Notes: generated by a model from the letters alone, not told the origin. A DNA stretch of 64,000 nt from Atherix ibis (GCA_958298945.1 OY282608.1:19197933-19261932); one strand, 5' to 3'; counted from the stretch's first letter, positions 13,767 to 29,456 are shown. Program-made: numbers and translations.

Positions 13767-15751
13767 AGCTAACTAATCAACAAACCATCAAACCAACAAA
13801 CCAACAAGCCAACAAACCAACAAACAAACAAAGCAACAAACCAACAAACAAACAAACCAACAAACGAACAAACCAACAAAGCAACAAACCAACAAACGAA
13901 CAAGCCAACAAAAGAACAAACCAACAAGCCAACAAACCAACAAACCAACAAAGCAGCAAACCAACAAACCAACAAACCAACAAACCAAAAAAACAACAAA
14001 CCAACAAACAAACAAACCAACAAACCAACAAACCAACAAACCAACAAACCAACAAACGAACAAACCAACAAACCAACAAACCAACAAGCCAACAAGCCAG
14101 CAAACCAACAAGCCAACAAACCAATAAACCAACAAGCCAACATGCCAACAAACCAGAAAACCAACAAACCAACAAACCAACAAACCAAAAAACCAACAAG
14201 CCAACAAGCCAACAAACCAACAAGCCAACAAGCCAACAAACCCACAAGCCAACAAACGAACAAACCAACAAACCAACAGACCAAGAAACCAACAAGCCAA
14301 CAAACCAACAAACCAACAAGCCAACAAACCAACAAACCAACAAACGAACAAACAAACAAACCAACAAACCAAGAAACCAACAAACCGCCAAACCAACAAG
14401 CCAACAAACCAACAAACCAACACAGAAACAAACCAACAAACCAACAAACCAACAAGCCAATAAACCAACAAACCAACAAGCCAACAAACCAACAAACCAA
14501 CAAACGAACAAACCAACAAACCAACAAACCAACAAATCAACAAACCAACAAACCAACAAGCCAACAAACCAACAAACCAATAAACCAACAAACCAACAAA
14601 CCAACAAACCAACAAACCAATAAACCAACAAACCAACAAACCAACAAACCAACAAACCAATAAACCAACAAACCAACAAACCAACAAACCAACAAACCAG
14701 CAAGCCAACACACCAACAAACCAACAAACAAATAAACCAACATATCAACAAACCAACAAACCAACAAACCAACAAACCAACAAGCCAACAAACCAACAAA
14801 CCAACAAACCAAAAAACCAACAAACGAACAAACCAACAAACCAACAAACCAACAAACCAACAAGCCAACAAGCCAACAAACATAAAACCAACAAACCAAC
14901 AAACCAACAAACCAACAAACAAACAAACGAACAAACCAACAAACCAACAAGCCAACAAGCCAACAAACCAACAAACCAACAAGCCAACCAACCAACAAAC
15001 CAACAAACGAACAAACAAACAAACCAACAAACCAACAAACCAATAAACCAACAAACCAACAAACCAACAAACCAACTAGCCAACAAACCAACAAGCCAAC
15101 AAACCAACAAGCCAACAAACCAACAAACCAACAAACCAACAAACCAACAAGCCAACAAACCAACAAACCAACAAACCAACAAACCAACAAGCCAGCAAAC
15201 CAACAAACCAACAAACGAACAAACAAACAAACCAACAAACAAACAAACCAACAAACCAACAAACCAACAAACCAAAAAACCAACAAACCAACAAGCCAAC
15301 AAACCAACAAACCAACAATCCAACAAGCCAACAAACCAACAAACCAACAAACCAACAAACCAACAAACCAACAAACCAACAAACCAACAAACCAACAAAC
15401 CAACAAACCAACAAAATAACAAGCCAACAAGCCAACAAACCAACAAACCAACAAGCCAACCAACCAACAAACCAACAAACGAACAAACAAACAAACCAAC
15501 AAACCAACAAATCAACAAACCAACAAACCAACAAACCAACAAACCAATAAGCCAACAAACCAAAAAGCCACCAAACGAACAAACCAACAAACAAACAAGC
15601 CAACAAACCAACAAACCAACAAAGGAACAAACCAACAAACCAACAAACCAATAAACCAACAAACCAACAAACCAACTAGCCAACAAACCAACAAGCCAAC
15701 AAACCAACAAGCCAACAAATGAACAAACCAACAAACCAACAAACCAACAAG
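13767..15751 (+). repeat. Higher-order block Q' (second copy)
   Basis: The copy follows block Q with a 2,464-bp shift. It differs by a private 7-bp unit (cataaaa, 14881-14887), which makes the shift 2,463, then by a 24-bp (three-unit) gain that makes it 2,487. It also has a ccagcaaa unit not seen at the matching place in Q. The copy then runs into block P' rather than ending at a junction cassette. Confidence 0.85.
14881..14887 (+). other. Register-shifting 7-bp unit, private to one copy
   Basis: cataaaa replaces the ccaaaaaa-containing stretch found at the same place in block Q. Unit starts move from 1 to 0 modulo 8. It arose after the Q/Q' duplication or by a recombination at this site. 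Confidence 0.85.
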
Positions 15752-17606
15752 TCAACAAACCAACAAACCAACAAACCAACAAACTAACAAGGCAACAAAC
15801 CAACAAGCCAACAAGCCAACAAACCAACAAGCCAACAAACCAACAAACCAACAAACCAACAAACCAACAAACCAACAAACCAACAAACCAACAAACCAAC
15901 AAACCAACAAACCAACAAACCAACAAACCAACAAACGAACAAACCAAAAAACCAACAAGCCAACAAGCCAACAAACCAACAAGCCAACAAACGAACAAAC
16001 CAACAAACCAACAAACCAACAAAACAACAAACCAACAAACCAACAAACCAATAAACCAACAAACCAACAAACCAACAAACCAACAAACCAACTAGCCAAC
16101 AAACCAACAAGCCAACAAACCAACAAGCCAACAAATGAACAAACCAACAAACCAACAAACCAACAAGTCAACAAAACAACAAACCAACAAACCAACAAAC
16201 TAACAAGGCAACAAACCAACAAGCCAACAAGCCAACAAACCAACAAACCAACAAACCAACAAACCAGCAAACCAACAAACCAACAAACCAACAAACCAAC
16301 AAACCAATAAACGAACAAACCAAAAAACCAACAAGTCAACAAGCCAACAAACCAACAAGCCAACAAACGAACAAACCAACAAACCAACAAACCAACAAAA
16401 CAACAAACCAACAAGCCAACAAACCAACAAACGAACAAACCAACAAACCAACAAATCCACAAACCGACAAACCAACAAACCAACAAACGAACAAACCAAA
16501 AAAACCAACAAACCAACAAGCCAACAAACAAACAAACCAACAAGCCAACAAGCCAACTAACCAACAAACCAACAAACCAACAAACCAACAAACCAACAAA
16601 CCAACAAACCAACAAACCAACGAGCCAACAAGCCAACAAACCAACAAGCCAACAAGCCAACAAACCAACAAGCCAACAAACGAACAAACCAACAAACCAA
16701 CAAACCAACAAACCAACAAGCCAACAAACCAACAAACCAACAAGCCAACAAACCAACAAACCAACTAACGAACAAACAAACAAACCAACAAACAAACAAA
16801 CCAACAAACCAACAAACCAACAAACCAAAAAACCAACAAACCAACAAGCCAACAAACATACAAACCAACAAGCCAACAAGCCAACAAACCAACAAACCAA
16901 CAAACCAACAAATCAACAAACCAACAAACCAACAAACCAACAAGCCAACCAACCAACAAACCAACAAACGAACAAACAAACAAACCAACAAACCAACAAA
17001 TCAACAAACCAACAAACCACAAAGCCAACAAACCAACAAGCCACCAAACGAACAAACCAACAAACAAACAAGCCAACAAACCAACAAACCAACAAAGGAA
17101 CAAACCAACAAACCAACAAACCAAGAAACCAACACACCAACGAATCAACAAGCCAACAAACCAACAAACCAACAAACGAAGAAACCAACAAATAAACAAA
17201 CCAACAAACCAACAAACCAACAAACCAACAAACCAACCAACCAACAAACCAACAAACCAACAAACCAATAAACCAACAAACCAACAAACCAACAAACCAA
17301 CTAGCCAACAAACCAACAAGCCAACAAACCAACAAGCCAACAAATGAACAAACCAACAAACCAACAAACCAAGAAGTCAACAAACCAACAAACCAACAAA
17401 CCAACAAACTAACAAGGCAACAAACCAACAAGCCAACAAGCCAACAAACCAACAAGCCAACAAACCAACAAACCAACAAACCAACAAACCAACAAACCAA
17501 CAAACCAACAAACCAACAAACCAACAAACCAACAAACCAACAAACCAACAAACGAACAAACCAAAAAACCAACAAACCAACAAGCCAACAAACCAACAAA
17601 CCAACA
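15752..17606 (+). repeat. Higher-order block P' (second copy)
   Basis: This is the second copy of block P, carrying the same ccaaaaaaa 9-bp unit (16496-16504) and the same aaacatacaaacc, aaaccacaaagcc and aagaagtcaac variants. It ends at a junction cassette whose sequence has mutated to aactactc (17607). Private differences include ccaataaacgaac near 16303 where block P has canonical units. Confidence 0.85.
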
Positions 17607-19700
17607 AGCTAACTACTCAACAAACCATCAAACCAACAAACCAACAAGCCAACAAACCAACAAACAAACAAAGCAACAAACCAACAAACAAACAAACCAA
17701 CAAACGAACAAACCAACAAAGCAACAAACCAACAAACGAACAAGCCAACAAAAGAACAAACCAACAAGCCAACAAACCAACAAACCAACAAAGCAGCAAA
17801 CCAACAAACCAACAAACCAACAAACCAAAAAAACAACAAACCAACAAACAAACAAACCAACAAACCAACAAACCAACAAACCAACAAACCAACAAACGAA
17901 CAAACCAACAAACCAACAAACCAACAAGCCAACAAGCCAGCAAACCAACAAGCCAACAAACCAATAAACCAACAAGCCAACATGCCAACAAACCAGAAAA
18001 CCAACAAACCAACAAACCAACAAACCAAAAAACCAACAAGCCAACAAGCCAACAAACCAACAAGCCAACAAGCCAACAAACCCACAAGCCAACAAACGAA
18101 CAAACCAACAAACCAACAGACCAAGAAACCAACAAGCCAACAAACCAACAAACCAACAAGCCAACAAACCAACAAACCAACAAACGAACAAACAAACAAA
18201 CCAACAAACGAACAAACCAACAAACCAACAAACCAAGAAACCAACAAACCGCCAAACCAACAAGCCAACAAACCAACAAACCAACACAGAAACAAACCAA
18301 CAAACCAACAAACCAACAAGCCAACAAGCGAACAAACCAACAAGCCAACAAGCCAACAAACCAACAAGCCAACAAACGAACAAACCAACAAACCAAAAAA
18401 CCAACAAACCAACCAGCCAACAAACCAACAAACGAACAAACCAATAAACCAACAAACCAAGAAACCAACAAACCACCAAACCAACAAGCCAACAAACCAA
18501 CAAACTAACAAACCAAAAAAGCAACAAACCAACAAACCAACAAACCAACAAACCAACAAACCAACAAACCAACAAACCAACAAACCAACAAGCCAACAAG
18601 CCAACAAAACAACAAACCAACAAACCAACAAACCAACAAACCAACAAACCAACAAACCAACAAACCAACAAACCAACAAGCCAACAAACCAACAAACCAA
18701 CAAGCTAACAAACAAACAAACCAACAAACGAACAAACCAACAAACCAACAAACCAACAAACCAACAAACCAACAAACCAACAAACGAACAAACAAACAAA
18801 CCAACAAACCAACAAACCAACAAACCAACAAACCAACAAGCCAACAAACCAACAAACCAACAAGCCAACAAGCTTACAAACCAACAAACCAACAAACCAA
18901 CAAACGAACAAACCAACAAACCAACAAACCAACAAGCCAATAAGCCAACAAACCAACAAGCCAACAAACCAACAAACCAACAAACGAATAAACCAACAAA
19001 CCAACAAACCAACAAACCAACAAACCAACAAACCAACAAGCCAACAAACCAACAAACCAATAAACCAACAAATCAGCAAACCAACAAACCAACAAACCAA
19101 CAAACCAATAAACCAACAAACCAACAAACCAACAAACCAACAAACCAACAAACCAGCAAGCCAACACACCAACAAACCAACAAACAAATAAACCAACAAA
19201 TCAACAAACCAACAAACCAACAAACCAACAAACCAACAAGCCAACAAACCAACAAACCAACAAACCAAAAAACCAACAAACGAACAAACCAACAAACCAA
19301 CAAACCAACAAACCAACAAGCCAACAAACCGAAAAACCAACAAACCAACAAACCAACAAACCAACAAGCCAACAAGCCAACAAACCAACAAACCAACAAG
19401 CCAACCAACCAACAAACCAACAAACGAACAAACAAACAAACCAACAAACCAACAAATCAACAAACCAACAAACCAACAAACCAATAAGCCAACAAACCAA
19501 CAAGCCACCAAACGAACATACCAACAAACAAACAAGCCAACAAACCAACAAATCAACAAAGGAACAAACCAACAAACCAACAAACCAATAAACCAACAAA
19601 CCAACAAACCAACAAACCAACAAACCAACAAACCAACTAGCCAACAAACCAACAAGCCAACAAACCAACAAGCCAACAAATGAACAAACCAACAAACCAA
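17607..19700 (+). repeat. Higher-order block Q'' (partial third copy)
   Basis: It matches Q' at a 3,840-bp shift (480 units) for about 0.6 kb, including caaagcagcaaacc, agaaaacc and cacagaaacaaacc. A 24-bp gain near 18,205 follows, and the match then breaks down near 18,310. The remainder carries an AAGCTT site at 18870 and resembles 7.9-8.8 kb. Confidence 0.75.
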
Positions 19701-22700
19701 CAAACCAACAAGTCAACAAACCAACAAATCAACAAACCAACAAACTAACAAGGCAACAAACCAACAAGCCAACAAGCCAACAAACCAACAAGCCAACAAA
19801 CCAACAAACCAACAAACCAACAAACCAACAAACCAACAAACCAACAAACCAAAAAACCAACAAGCCAACAAGCCAACAAACCAACAAGCCAACAAACGGA
19901 CAAACCAACAAACCAACAAACCAACAAAACAACAAACCAACAAGCCAACAAACCAACAAACGGACAAACCAACAAACCAACAAACCAACAAATCCACAAA
20001 CCGACAAACCAAAAAACCAAAAAACGAACAAACCAAAAAACCAACAAACCAACAAGCCAACAAACCAACAAACCAACAAGCCAACAAGCCAACTAACCAA
20101 CACACCAACAAACCAACAAACCAACAAACCAACAAACCAACAAACCACCAAGCCAACAAGCCAACAAACCAACAAGCCAACAAACGAACAAACCAACAAA
20201 CCAACAAACCAACAAACCAACAAGCCAACAAACCAACAAACCAACAAGCCAACAAACCAACAAACCAACAAACGAACAAGCCAACAAATGAACAAACCAA
20301 CAAGCCAACAAACCAACAAACCAACTAGCCAACAAACCAACAAGCCAACAAACCAACAAGCCAACAAATGAACAAACCAACAAACCAACAAACCAACAAG
20401 TCAACAAACCAACAAACCAACAAACCAACAAACTAACAAGGCAACAAACCAACAAGCCAACAAGCCAACAAACCAACAAGCCAACAAACCAACAAACCAA
20501 CAAACCAACAAACCAACAAACCAACAAACCAACAAACCAACAAACCAACAAACCAACAAACCAACAAACCAACAAACCAACAAACCAACAAACGAACAAA
20601 CCAAAAAACCAACAAGCCAACAAGCCAACAAACCAACAAGCCAACAAACGAACAAACCAACAAACCAACAAACCAACAAAACAACAAACCAACAAGCCAA
20701 CAAACCAACAAACGGACAAACCAACAAACCAACAAACCAACAAATCCACAAACTGACAAACCAACAAACCAAAAAACGAACAAACCAAAAAACCAACAAA
20801 CCAACAAGCCAACAAACCAACAAACCAACAAGCCAACAAGCCAACTAACCAACACACCAACAAACCAACAAACCAACGAGCCAACAAGCCAACAAACCAC
20901 CAAGCCAACAAGCCAACAAACCAACAAGCCAACAAACGAACAAACCAACAAACCAACAAACCAACAAACCAACAAGCCAACAAACCAACAAACCAACAAG
21001 CCAACAAACCAACAAACCAACAAACGAACAAACAAACAAACCAACAAACAAACAAACCAACAAACCAACAAACCAACAAACCAAAAAACCTACAAACCAA
21101 CAAGCCAACAAACCAACAAACCAACAAGCCAACAAGCCAACAAACCAACAAACCAACAAACCAACAAACCAACAAACCAACAAACCAACAAACCAACAAA
21201 CCAACAAGCCAACAAGCCAACAAACCAACAAGCCAACAAGCCAACAAGCCAACAAACGAACAAACCAACAAACCAACAAAATAACAAGCCAACAAGCCAA
21301 CAAACCAACAAACCAACAAGCCAACCAACCAACAAACCAACAAACGAACAAACGAACAAACAAACAAACCAAGAAACCAACAAATCAACAAACCAACAAA
21401 CCAATAAGCCAACAAACCAACAAGCCACCAAACGAACAAACCAACAAACAAACAAGCCAACAAACCAACAAACCAACAAAGGAACAAACCAACAAACCAA
21501 CAAACCAAGAAACCAACACACCAACGAATCAACAATCCAACAAACCAACAAACCAACAAACGAAGAAACCAACAAATTAACAAACCAACAAACCAACAAA
21601 CCAACAAACCAACAAACCAACCAACCAACAAACCAACAAACCAACAAACCAATAAACCAACAAACCAACAAACCAACAAACCAACTAGCCAACAAACCAA
21701 CAAGCCAACAAACCAACAAACCAACACAGAAAAAAACCAACAAACCAACAAACGAACAAGCCAACAAGCCAACAAACCAACAAGCCAACAAGCCAACAAA
21801 CCAACCAGCCAACAAACGAACAAACCAACAAACCAAAAAACCAACAAACTAACCAGCCAACAAACCAACAAACGAACAAACCAATAAACCAACAAACCAA
21901 GAAACCAACAAACCACCAAACCAACAAGCCAACAAACCAACAAACTAACAAACCAAAAAAGCAACAAACCAACAAACCAACAAACCAACAAACCAACAAA
22001 CCAACAAACCAACAAACCAACAAGCCAACAAGCCAACAAAACAACAAACCAACAAACCAACAAACCAATAAACCAACAAACCAACAAACCAACAAACCAA
22101 CAAACCAACAAACCAACAAACCAGCAAGCCAACACACCAACAAACCAACAAACAAATAAACCAACAAATCAACAAATCAACAAACCAACAAACCAACAAA
22201 CCAACAAACCAACAAGCCAACAAACCAACAAACCAACAAACCAAAAAACCAACAAACGAACAAACCAACAAACCAACAAACCAACAAGCCAACAAACCGA
22301 AAAACCAACAAACCAACAAACCAACAAACCAACAAAACAACAACCGAACAAACCAACAAACCAACAAGCCAACAAGCCAACAAACCAACAAACCAACAAG
22401 CCAACCAACCAACAAACCAACAAACGAACAAACAAACAAACCAACAAACCAACAAATCAACAAACCAACAAACCAACAAACCAATAAGCCTACAAACCAA
22501 CAAGCCACCAAACCAACATACCAACAAACAAACAAGCCAACAAACCAACAAACCAACAAAGGAACAAACCAACAAACCAACAAACCAATAAACCAACAAA
22601 CCAACAAACCAACAAACCAACTAGCCAACAAACCAACAAGCCAACAAACCAACAAGCCAACAAATGAACAAACCAACAAAACAACAAACCAACAAGTCAA

Positions 22701-24368
22701 CAAACCAACAAACCAACAAACCAACAAGCCAACAAACTAACAAGGCAACAAACCAACAAGCCAACAAGCCAACAAACCAACAAGCCAACAAACCAACAAA
22801 CCAACAAACCAACAAACCAACAAACCAACAAACCAACAAACCAACAAACCAACAAACCAACAAACCAACAAACCAACAAACCAACAAACCAACAAACCAA
22901 CAAACGAACAAACCAAAAAACCAACAAGCCAACAAGCCAACAAACCAACAAGCCAACAAACGAACAAACCAACAAACCAACAAACCAACAAAACAACAAA
23001 CCAACAAGCCAATAAACCAACAAACGAACAAACTAACAAACCAACAAACCAACAAATCCACAAACCGACAAACCAACAAACCAACAAACGAACAAACCAA
23101 AAAACCAACAAACCAACAAGCCAACAAACCAACAAACCAACAAGCCAACAAGCCAACTAACCAACAAACCAACAAACCAACAAACCAACAAACCAACAAA
23201 CCAACAAACCAACGAGCCAACAAGCCAACAAACCAACAAGCCAACAAGCCAACAAACCAACAAGCCAACAAACGAACAACCCAACAAACCAACAAACCAA
23301 CAAACCAACAAGCCAACAAACCAACAAACCAACAAGCCAACAAACCAACAAACCAACAAACGAACAAACAAACAAACCAACAAACAAACAAACCAACAAA
23401 CCAACAAGCCAACAAGCCAACTAACCAACACACCAACAAACCAACAAACCAACAAACCAACAAACCAACAAACCAACAAACCAACGAGCCAACAAGCCAA
23501 CAAACCACCAAGCCAACAAGCCAACAAACCAACAAGCCAACAAACGAACAAACCAACAAACCAACAAACCAACAAACCAAGAAGCCAACAAACCAACAAA
23601 CCAACAAGCCAACAAACCAACAAACCAACAAACGAACAAACAAACAAACCAACAAACAAACAAACCAACAAACCAACAAACCAACAAACCAAAAAACCTA
23701 CAAACCAACAAGCCAACAAACCAACAAACCAACAAGCCAACAAGCCAACAAACCAACAAACCAACAAACCAACAAACCAACAAACCAACAAACCAACAAA
23801 CCAACAAACCAACAAGCCAACAAGCCAACAAACCAACAAGCCAACAAGCCAACAAGCCAACAAACGAACAAACCAACAAACCAACAAAATAACAAGCCAA
23901 CAAGCCAACAAACCAACAAACCAACAAGCCAACCAACCAACAAACCAACAAACGAACAAACAAACAAACCAAGAAACCAACAAATCAACAAACCAACAAA
24001 CCAATAAGCCAACAAACCAACAAGCCACCAAACGAACAAACCAACAAACAAACAAGCCAACAAACCAACAAACCAACAAAGGAACAAACCAACAAACCAA
24101 CAAACCAAGAAACCAACACACCAACGAATCAACAATCCAACAAACCAACAAACCAACAAACGAAGAAACCAACAAATTAACAAACCAACAAACCAACAAA
24201 CCAACAAACCAACAAACCAACCAACCAACAAACCAACAAACCAACAAACCAATAAACCAACAAACCAACAAACCAACTAGCCAACAAACCAACAAGCCAA
24301 CAAACCAACAAACCAACACAGAAACAAACCAACAAACCAACAAACGAACAAGCCAACAAGCCAACAAA
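19701..24368 (+). repeat. Diverged higher-order copies, about 2.6-kb spacing
   Basis: Landmarks here precede those of the next block by about 2,590-2,600 bp: ctag at 21685 and 24277 (2,592), ctag at 22621 and 25213 (2,592), and cacaccaacgaatc cassettes near 21,515 and 24,115. Two tccacaaaccgac cassettes lie near 19,990 and 20,740, each with a cggacaaa unit found only in this part of the left zone. No gene is visible. Confidence 0.75.
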
Positions 24369-26680
24369 CCAACAAGCCAACAAGCCAACAAACCAACCAG
24401 CCAACAAACGAACAAACCAACAAACCAAAAAACCAACAAACTAACCAGCCAACAAACCAACAAACGAACAAACCAATAAACCAACAAACCAAGAAACCAA
24501 CAAACCACCAAACCAACAAGCCAACAAACCAACAAACTAACAAACCAAAAAAGCAACAAACCAACAAACCAACAAACCAACAAACCAACAAACCAACAAA
24601 CCAACAAACCAACAAACCAACAAGCCAACAAGCCAACAAAACAACAAACCAACAAACCAACAAACCAACAAACCAATAAACCAACAAACCAACAAACCAA
24701 CAAACCAACAAACCAACAAACCAGCAAGCCAACACACCAACAAACCAACAAACAAATAAACCAACAAATCAACAAACCAACAAACCAACAAACCAACAAA
24801 CCAACAAGCCAACAAACCAACAAACCAACAAACCAAAAAACCAACAAACGAACAAACCAACAAACCAACAAACCAACAAGCCAACAAACCGAAAAACCAA
24901 CAAACCAACAAACCAACAAACCAACAAAACAACAACCGAACAAACCAACAAACCAACAAGCCAACAAGCCAACAAACCAACAAACCAACAAGCCAACCAA
25001 CCAACAAACCAACAAACGAACAAACAAACAAACCAACAAACCAACAAATCAACAAACCAACAAACCAACAAACCAATAAGCCTACAAACCAACAAGCCAC
25101 CAAACCAACATACCAACAAACAAACAAGCCAACAAACCAACAAACCAACAAAGGAACAAACCAACAAACCAACAAACCAATAAACCAACAAACCAACAAA
25201 CCAACAAACCAACTAGCCAACAAACCAACAAGCCAACAAACCAACAAGCCAACAAATGAACAAACCAACAAAACAACAAACCAACAAGTCAACAAACCAA
25301 CAAACCAATAAACCAACAAACTAACAAGGCAACAAACCAACAAGCCAACAAGCCAACAAACCAACAAGCCAACAAACCAACAAACCAACAAACCAACAAA
25401 CCAACAAACCAACAAACCAACAAACCAACAAACCAACAAACCAACAAACCAACAAACCAACAAACCAACAAACCAACAAACCAACAAACGAACAAACCAA
25501 AAAACCAACAAGCCAACAAGCCAACAAACCAACAAGCCAACAAACGAACAAACCAACAAACCAACAAACCAACAAAACAACAAACCAACAAGCCAACAAA
25601 CCAACAAACGAACAAACCAACAAACCAACAAACCAACAAATCCACAAACCGACAAACCAACAAACCAACAAACGAACAAACCAAAAAACCAACAAACCAA
25701 CAAGCCAACAAACCAACAAATAAACAAGCCAACAAGCCAACTAACCAACAAACCAACAAACCAACAAACCAACAAACCAACAAACCAACAAACCAACGAG
25801 CCAACAAGCCAACAAACCAACAAGCCAACAAGCCAACAAACCAACAAGCCAACAAACGAACAACCCAACAAACCAACAAACCAACAAACCAACAAGCCAA
25901 CAAACCAACAAACCAACAAGCCAACAAACCAACAAACCAACAAACGAACAAACAAACAAACCAACAAACAAACAAACCAACAAACCAACAAACCAACAAA
26001 CCAACAAACCAAAAAACCTACAAACCAACAAGCCAACAAACCAAAAAACCAACAAGCCAACAAGCCAACAAACCAACAAACCAACAAACCAACAAACCAA
26101 CAAACCAACAAACCAACAAACAAACAAACCAACAAGCCAACAAGCCAACAAACCAACAAGCCAACAAGCCAACAAGCCAACAAACCAACAAGCCAACAAA
26201 CGAACAAACCAACAAACCAACAAAATAACAAGCCAACAAGCCAACAAACCAACAAACCAACAAGCCAACCAACCAACAAACCAACAAACGAACAAACAAA
26301 CAAACCAAGAAACCAACAAATCAACAAACCAACAAACCAATAAGCCAACAAACCAACAAGCCACCAAACGAGCAAACCAACAAACAAACAAGCCAACAAA
26401 CCAACAAACCAACAAAGGAACAAACCAACAAACCAACAAACCAAGAAACCAACACACCAACGAATCAACAAGCCAACAAACCAACAAACCAACAAACGAA
26501 GAAACCAACAAATTAACAAACCAACAAACCAACAAACCAACAAACCAACAAACCAACCAACCAACAAACCAACAAACCAACAAACCAATAAACCAACAAA
26601 CCAACAAACCAACAAACCAACTAGCCAACAAACCAACAAGCCAACAAACCAACAAGCCAACAAATGAACAAACCAACAAA
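24369..26680 (+). repeat. Higher-order repeat, 2,312 bp, copy 1
   Basis: It is a near-identical tandem partner of 26,681-28,992, shifted by exactly 2,312 bp (289 units). Paired landmarks include aaccaaccag (24391 and 26703), ctag (25213 and 27525; 24277 and 26621 with a 32-bp difference outside the copy), aaccgaaaaacc, acaaccgaac, aataagcctac and aacgagcaaacc. I noticed no length change between the copies. Confidence 0.9.
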
Positions 26681-28992
26681 CCAACAAGCCAACAAGCCAA
26701 CAAACCAACCAGCCAACAAACGAACAAACCAACAAACCAAAAAACCAACAAACTAACCAGCCAACAAACCAACAAACGAACAAACCAATAAACCAACAAA
26801 CCAAGAAACCAACAAACCACCAAACCAACAAGCCAACAAACCAACAAACTAACAAACCAAAAAAGCAACAAACCAACAAACCAACAAACCAACAAACCAA
26901 CAAACCAACAAACCAACAAACCAACAAACCAACAAGCCAACAAGCCAACAAAACAACAAACCAACAAACCAACAAACCAACAAACCAATAAACCAACAAA
27001 CCAACAAACCAACAAACCAACAAACCAACAAACCAGCAAGCCAACACACCAACAAACCAACAAACAAATAAACCAACAAATCAACAAACCAACAAACCAA
27101 CAAACCAACAAACCAACAAGCCAACAAACCAACAAACCAACAAACCAAAAAACCAACAAACGAACAAACCAACAAACCAACAAACCAACAAGCCAACAAA
27201 CCGAAAAACCAACAAACCAACAAACCAACAAACCAACAAAACAACAACCGAACAAACCAACAAACCAACAAGCCAACAAGCCAACAAACCAACAAACCAA
27301 CAAGCCAACCAACCAACAAACCAACAAACGAACAAACAAACAAACCAACAAACCAACAAATCAACAAACCAACAAACCAACAAACCAATAAGCCTACAAA
27401 CCAACAAGCCACCAAACCAACATACCAACAAACAAACAAGCCAACAAACCAACAAACCAACAAAGGAACAAACCAACAAACCAACAAACCAATAAACCAA
27501 CAAACCAACAAACCAACAAACCAACTAGCCAACAAACCAACAAGCCAACAAACCAACAAGCCAACAAATGAACAAACCAACAAAACAACAAACCAACAAG
27601 TCAACAAACCAACAAACCAATAAACCAACAAACTAACAAGGCAACAAACCAACAAGCCAACAAGCCAACAAACCAACAAGCCAACAAACCAACAAACCAA
27701 CAAACCAACAAACCAACAAACCAACAAACCAACAAACCAACAAACCAACAAACCAACAAACCAACAAACCAACAAACCAACAAACCAACAAACCAACAAA
27801 CGAACAAACCAAAAAACCAACAAGCCAACAAGCCAACAAACCAACAAGCCAACAAACGAACAAACCAACAAACCAACAAACCAACAAAACAACAAACCAA
27901 CAAGCCAACAAACCAACAAACGAACAAACCAACAAACCAACAAACCAACAAATCCACAAACCGACAAACCAACAAACCAACAAACGAACAAACCAAAAAA
28001 CCAACAAACCAACAAGCCAACAAACCAACAAATAAACAAGCCAACAAGCCAACTAACCAACAAACCAACAAACCAACAAACCAACAAACCAACAAACCAA
28101 CAAACCAACGAGCCAACAAGCCAACAAACCAACAAGCCAACAAGCCAACAAACCAACAAGCCAACAAACGAACAACCCAACAAACCAACAAACCAACAAA
28201 CCAACAAGCCAACAAACCAACAAACCAACAAGCCAACAAACCAACAAACCAACAAACGAACAAACAAACAAACCAACAAACAAACAAACCAACAAACCAA
28301 CAAACCAACAAACCAACAAACCAAAAAACCTACAAACCAACAAGCCAACAAACCAAAAAACCAACAAGCCAACAAGCCAACAAACCAACAAACCAACAAA
28401 CCAACAAACCAACAAACCAACAAACCAACAAACAAACAAACCAACAAGCCAACAAGCCAACAAACCAACAAGCCAACAAGCCAACAAGCCAACAAACCAA
28501 CAAGCCAACAAACGAACAAACCAACAAACCAACAAAATAACAAGCCAACAAGCCAACAAACCAACAAACCAACAAGCCAACCAACCAACAAACCAACAAA
28601 CGAACAAACAAACAAACCAAGAAACCAACAAATCAACAAACCAACAAACCAATAAGCCAACAAACCAACAAGCCACCAAACGAGCAAACCAACAAACAAA
28701 CAAGCCAACAAACCAACAAACCAACAAAGGAACAAACCAACAAACCAACAAACCAAGAAACCAACACACCAACGAATCAACAAGCCAACAAACCAACAAA
28801 CCAACAAACGAAGAAACCAACAAATTAACAAACCAACAAACCAACAAACCAACAAACCAACAAACCAACCAACCAACAAACCAACAAACCAACAAACCAA
28901 TAAACCAACAAACCAACAAACCAACAAACCAACTAGCCAACAAACCAACAAGCCAACAAACCAACAAGCCAACAAATGAACAAACCAACAAA
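26681..28992 (+). repeat. Higher-order repeat, 2,312 bp, copy 2
   Basis: This is the second copy of the 24,369-26,680 repeat. It keeps the rare variants of copy 1 (ccaacaac next to cgaacaaa, cctacaaa after ccaataag, cgagcaaa), which points to a recent duplication. The array continues without a break into the next block, which reuses its ctag landmark (28933, then 31112 and 33439). Confidence 0.9.
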
Positions 28993-29456
28993 CCAACAAA
29001 CCAACAAGTCAACAAACCAACAAACCAACAAACTAACAAGGCAACAAGCCAACAAGCTAACAAACCAACAAGCCAACAAACCAACAAACCACCAAACCAA
29101 CAAACCAACAAACCAACAAACCAACAAACCAACAAACCAACAAACCAACAAACCAACAAACCAACAAACGAACAAACCAAAAAACCAACAAACCAACAAG
29201 CCAACAAACCAACAAACTAACAAGCCAACAAGCTAACTAATCAACAAACCATCAAACCAACAAACCAACAAGCCAACAAACCAACAAACAAACAAAGCAA
29301 CAAACCAACAAACAAACAAACCAACAAACGAACAAACCAACAAACCAACAAGCCAACAAACCGAAAAACCAACAAACCAACAAACCAACAAACCAACAAG
29401 CCAACAAGCCAACAAACCAACAAACCAACAAGCCAACCAACCAACAAACCAACAAA

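Noticed and set aside
24537..27047. An 836-codon open frame on the - strand, and many other long frames on both strands
   Set aside because: All translate to the LLVCWFVG or NKPTNQQT octapeptide with point changes. They overlap in every frame and start at chance ATGs made by variant units (- strand CAT in places such as aacatacc). The repeat has no stops in any frame, so length is not evidence of coding.
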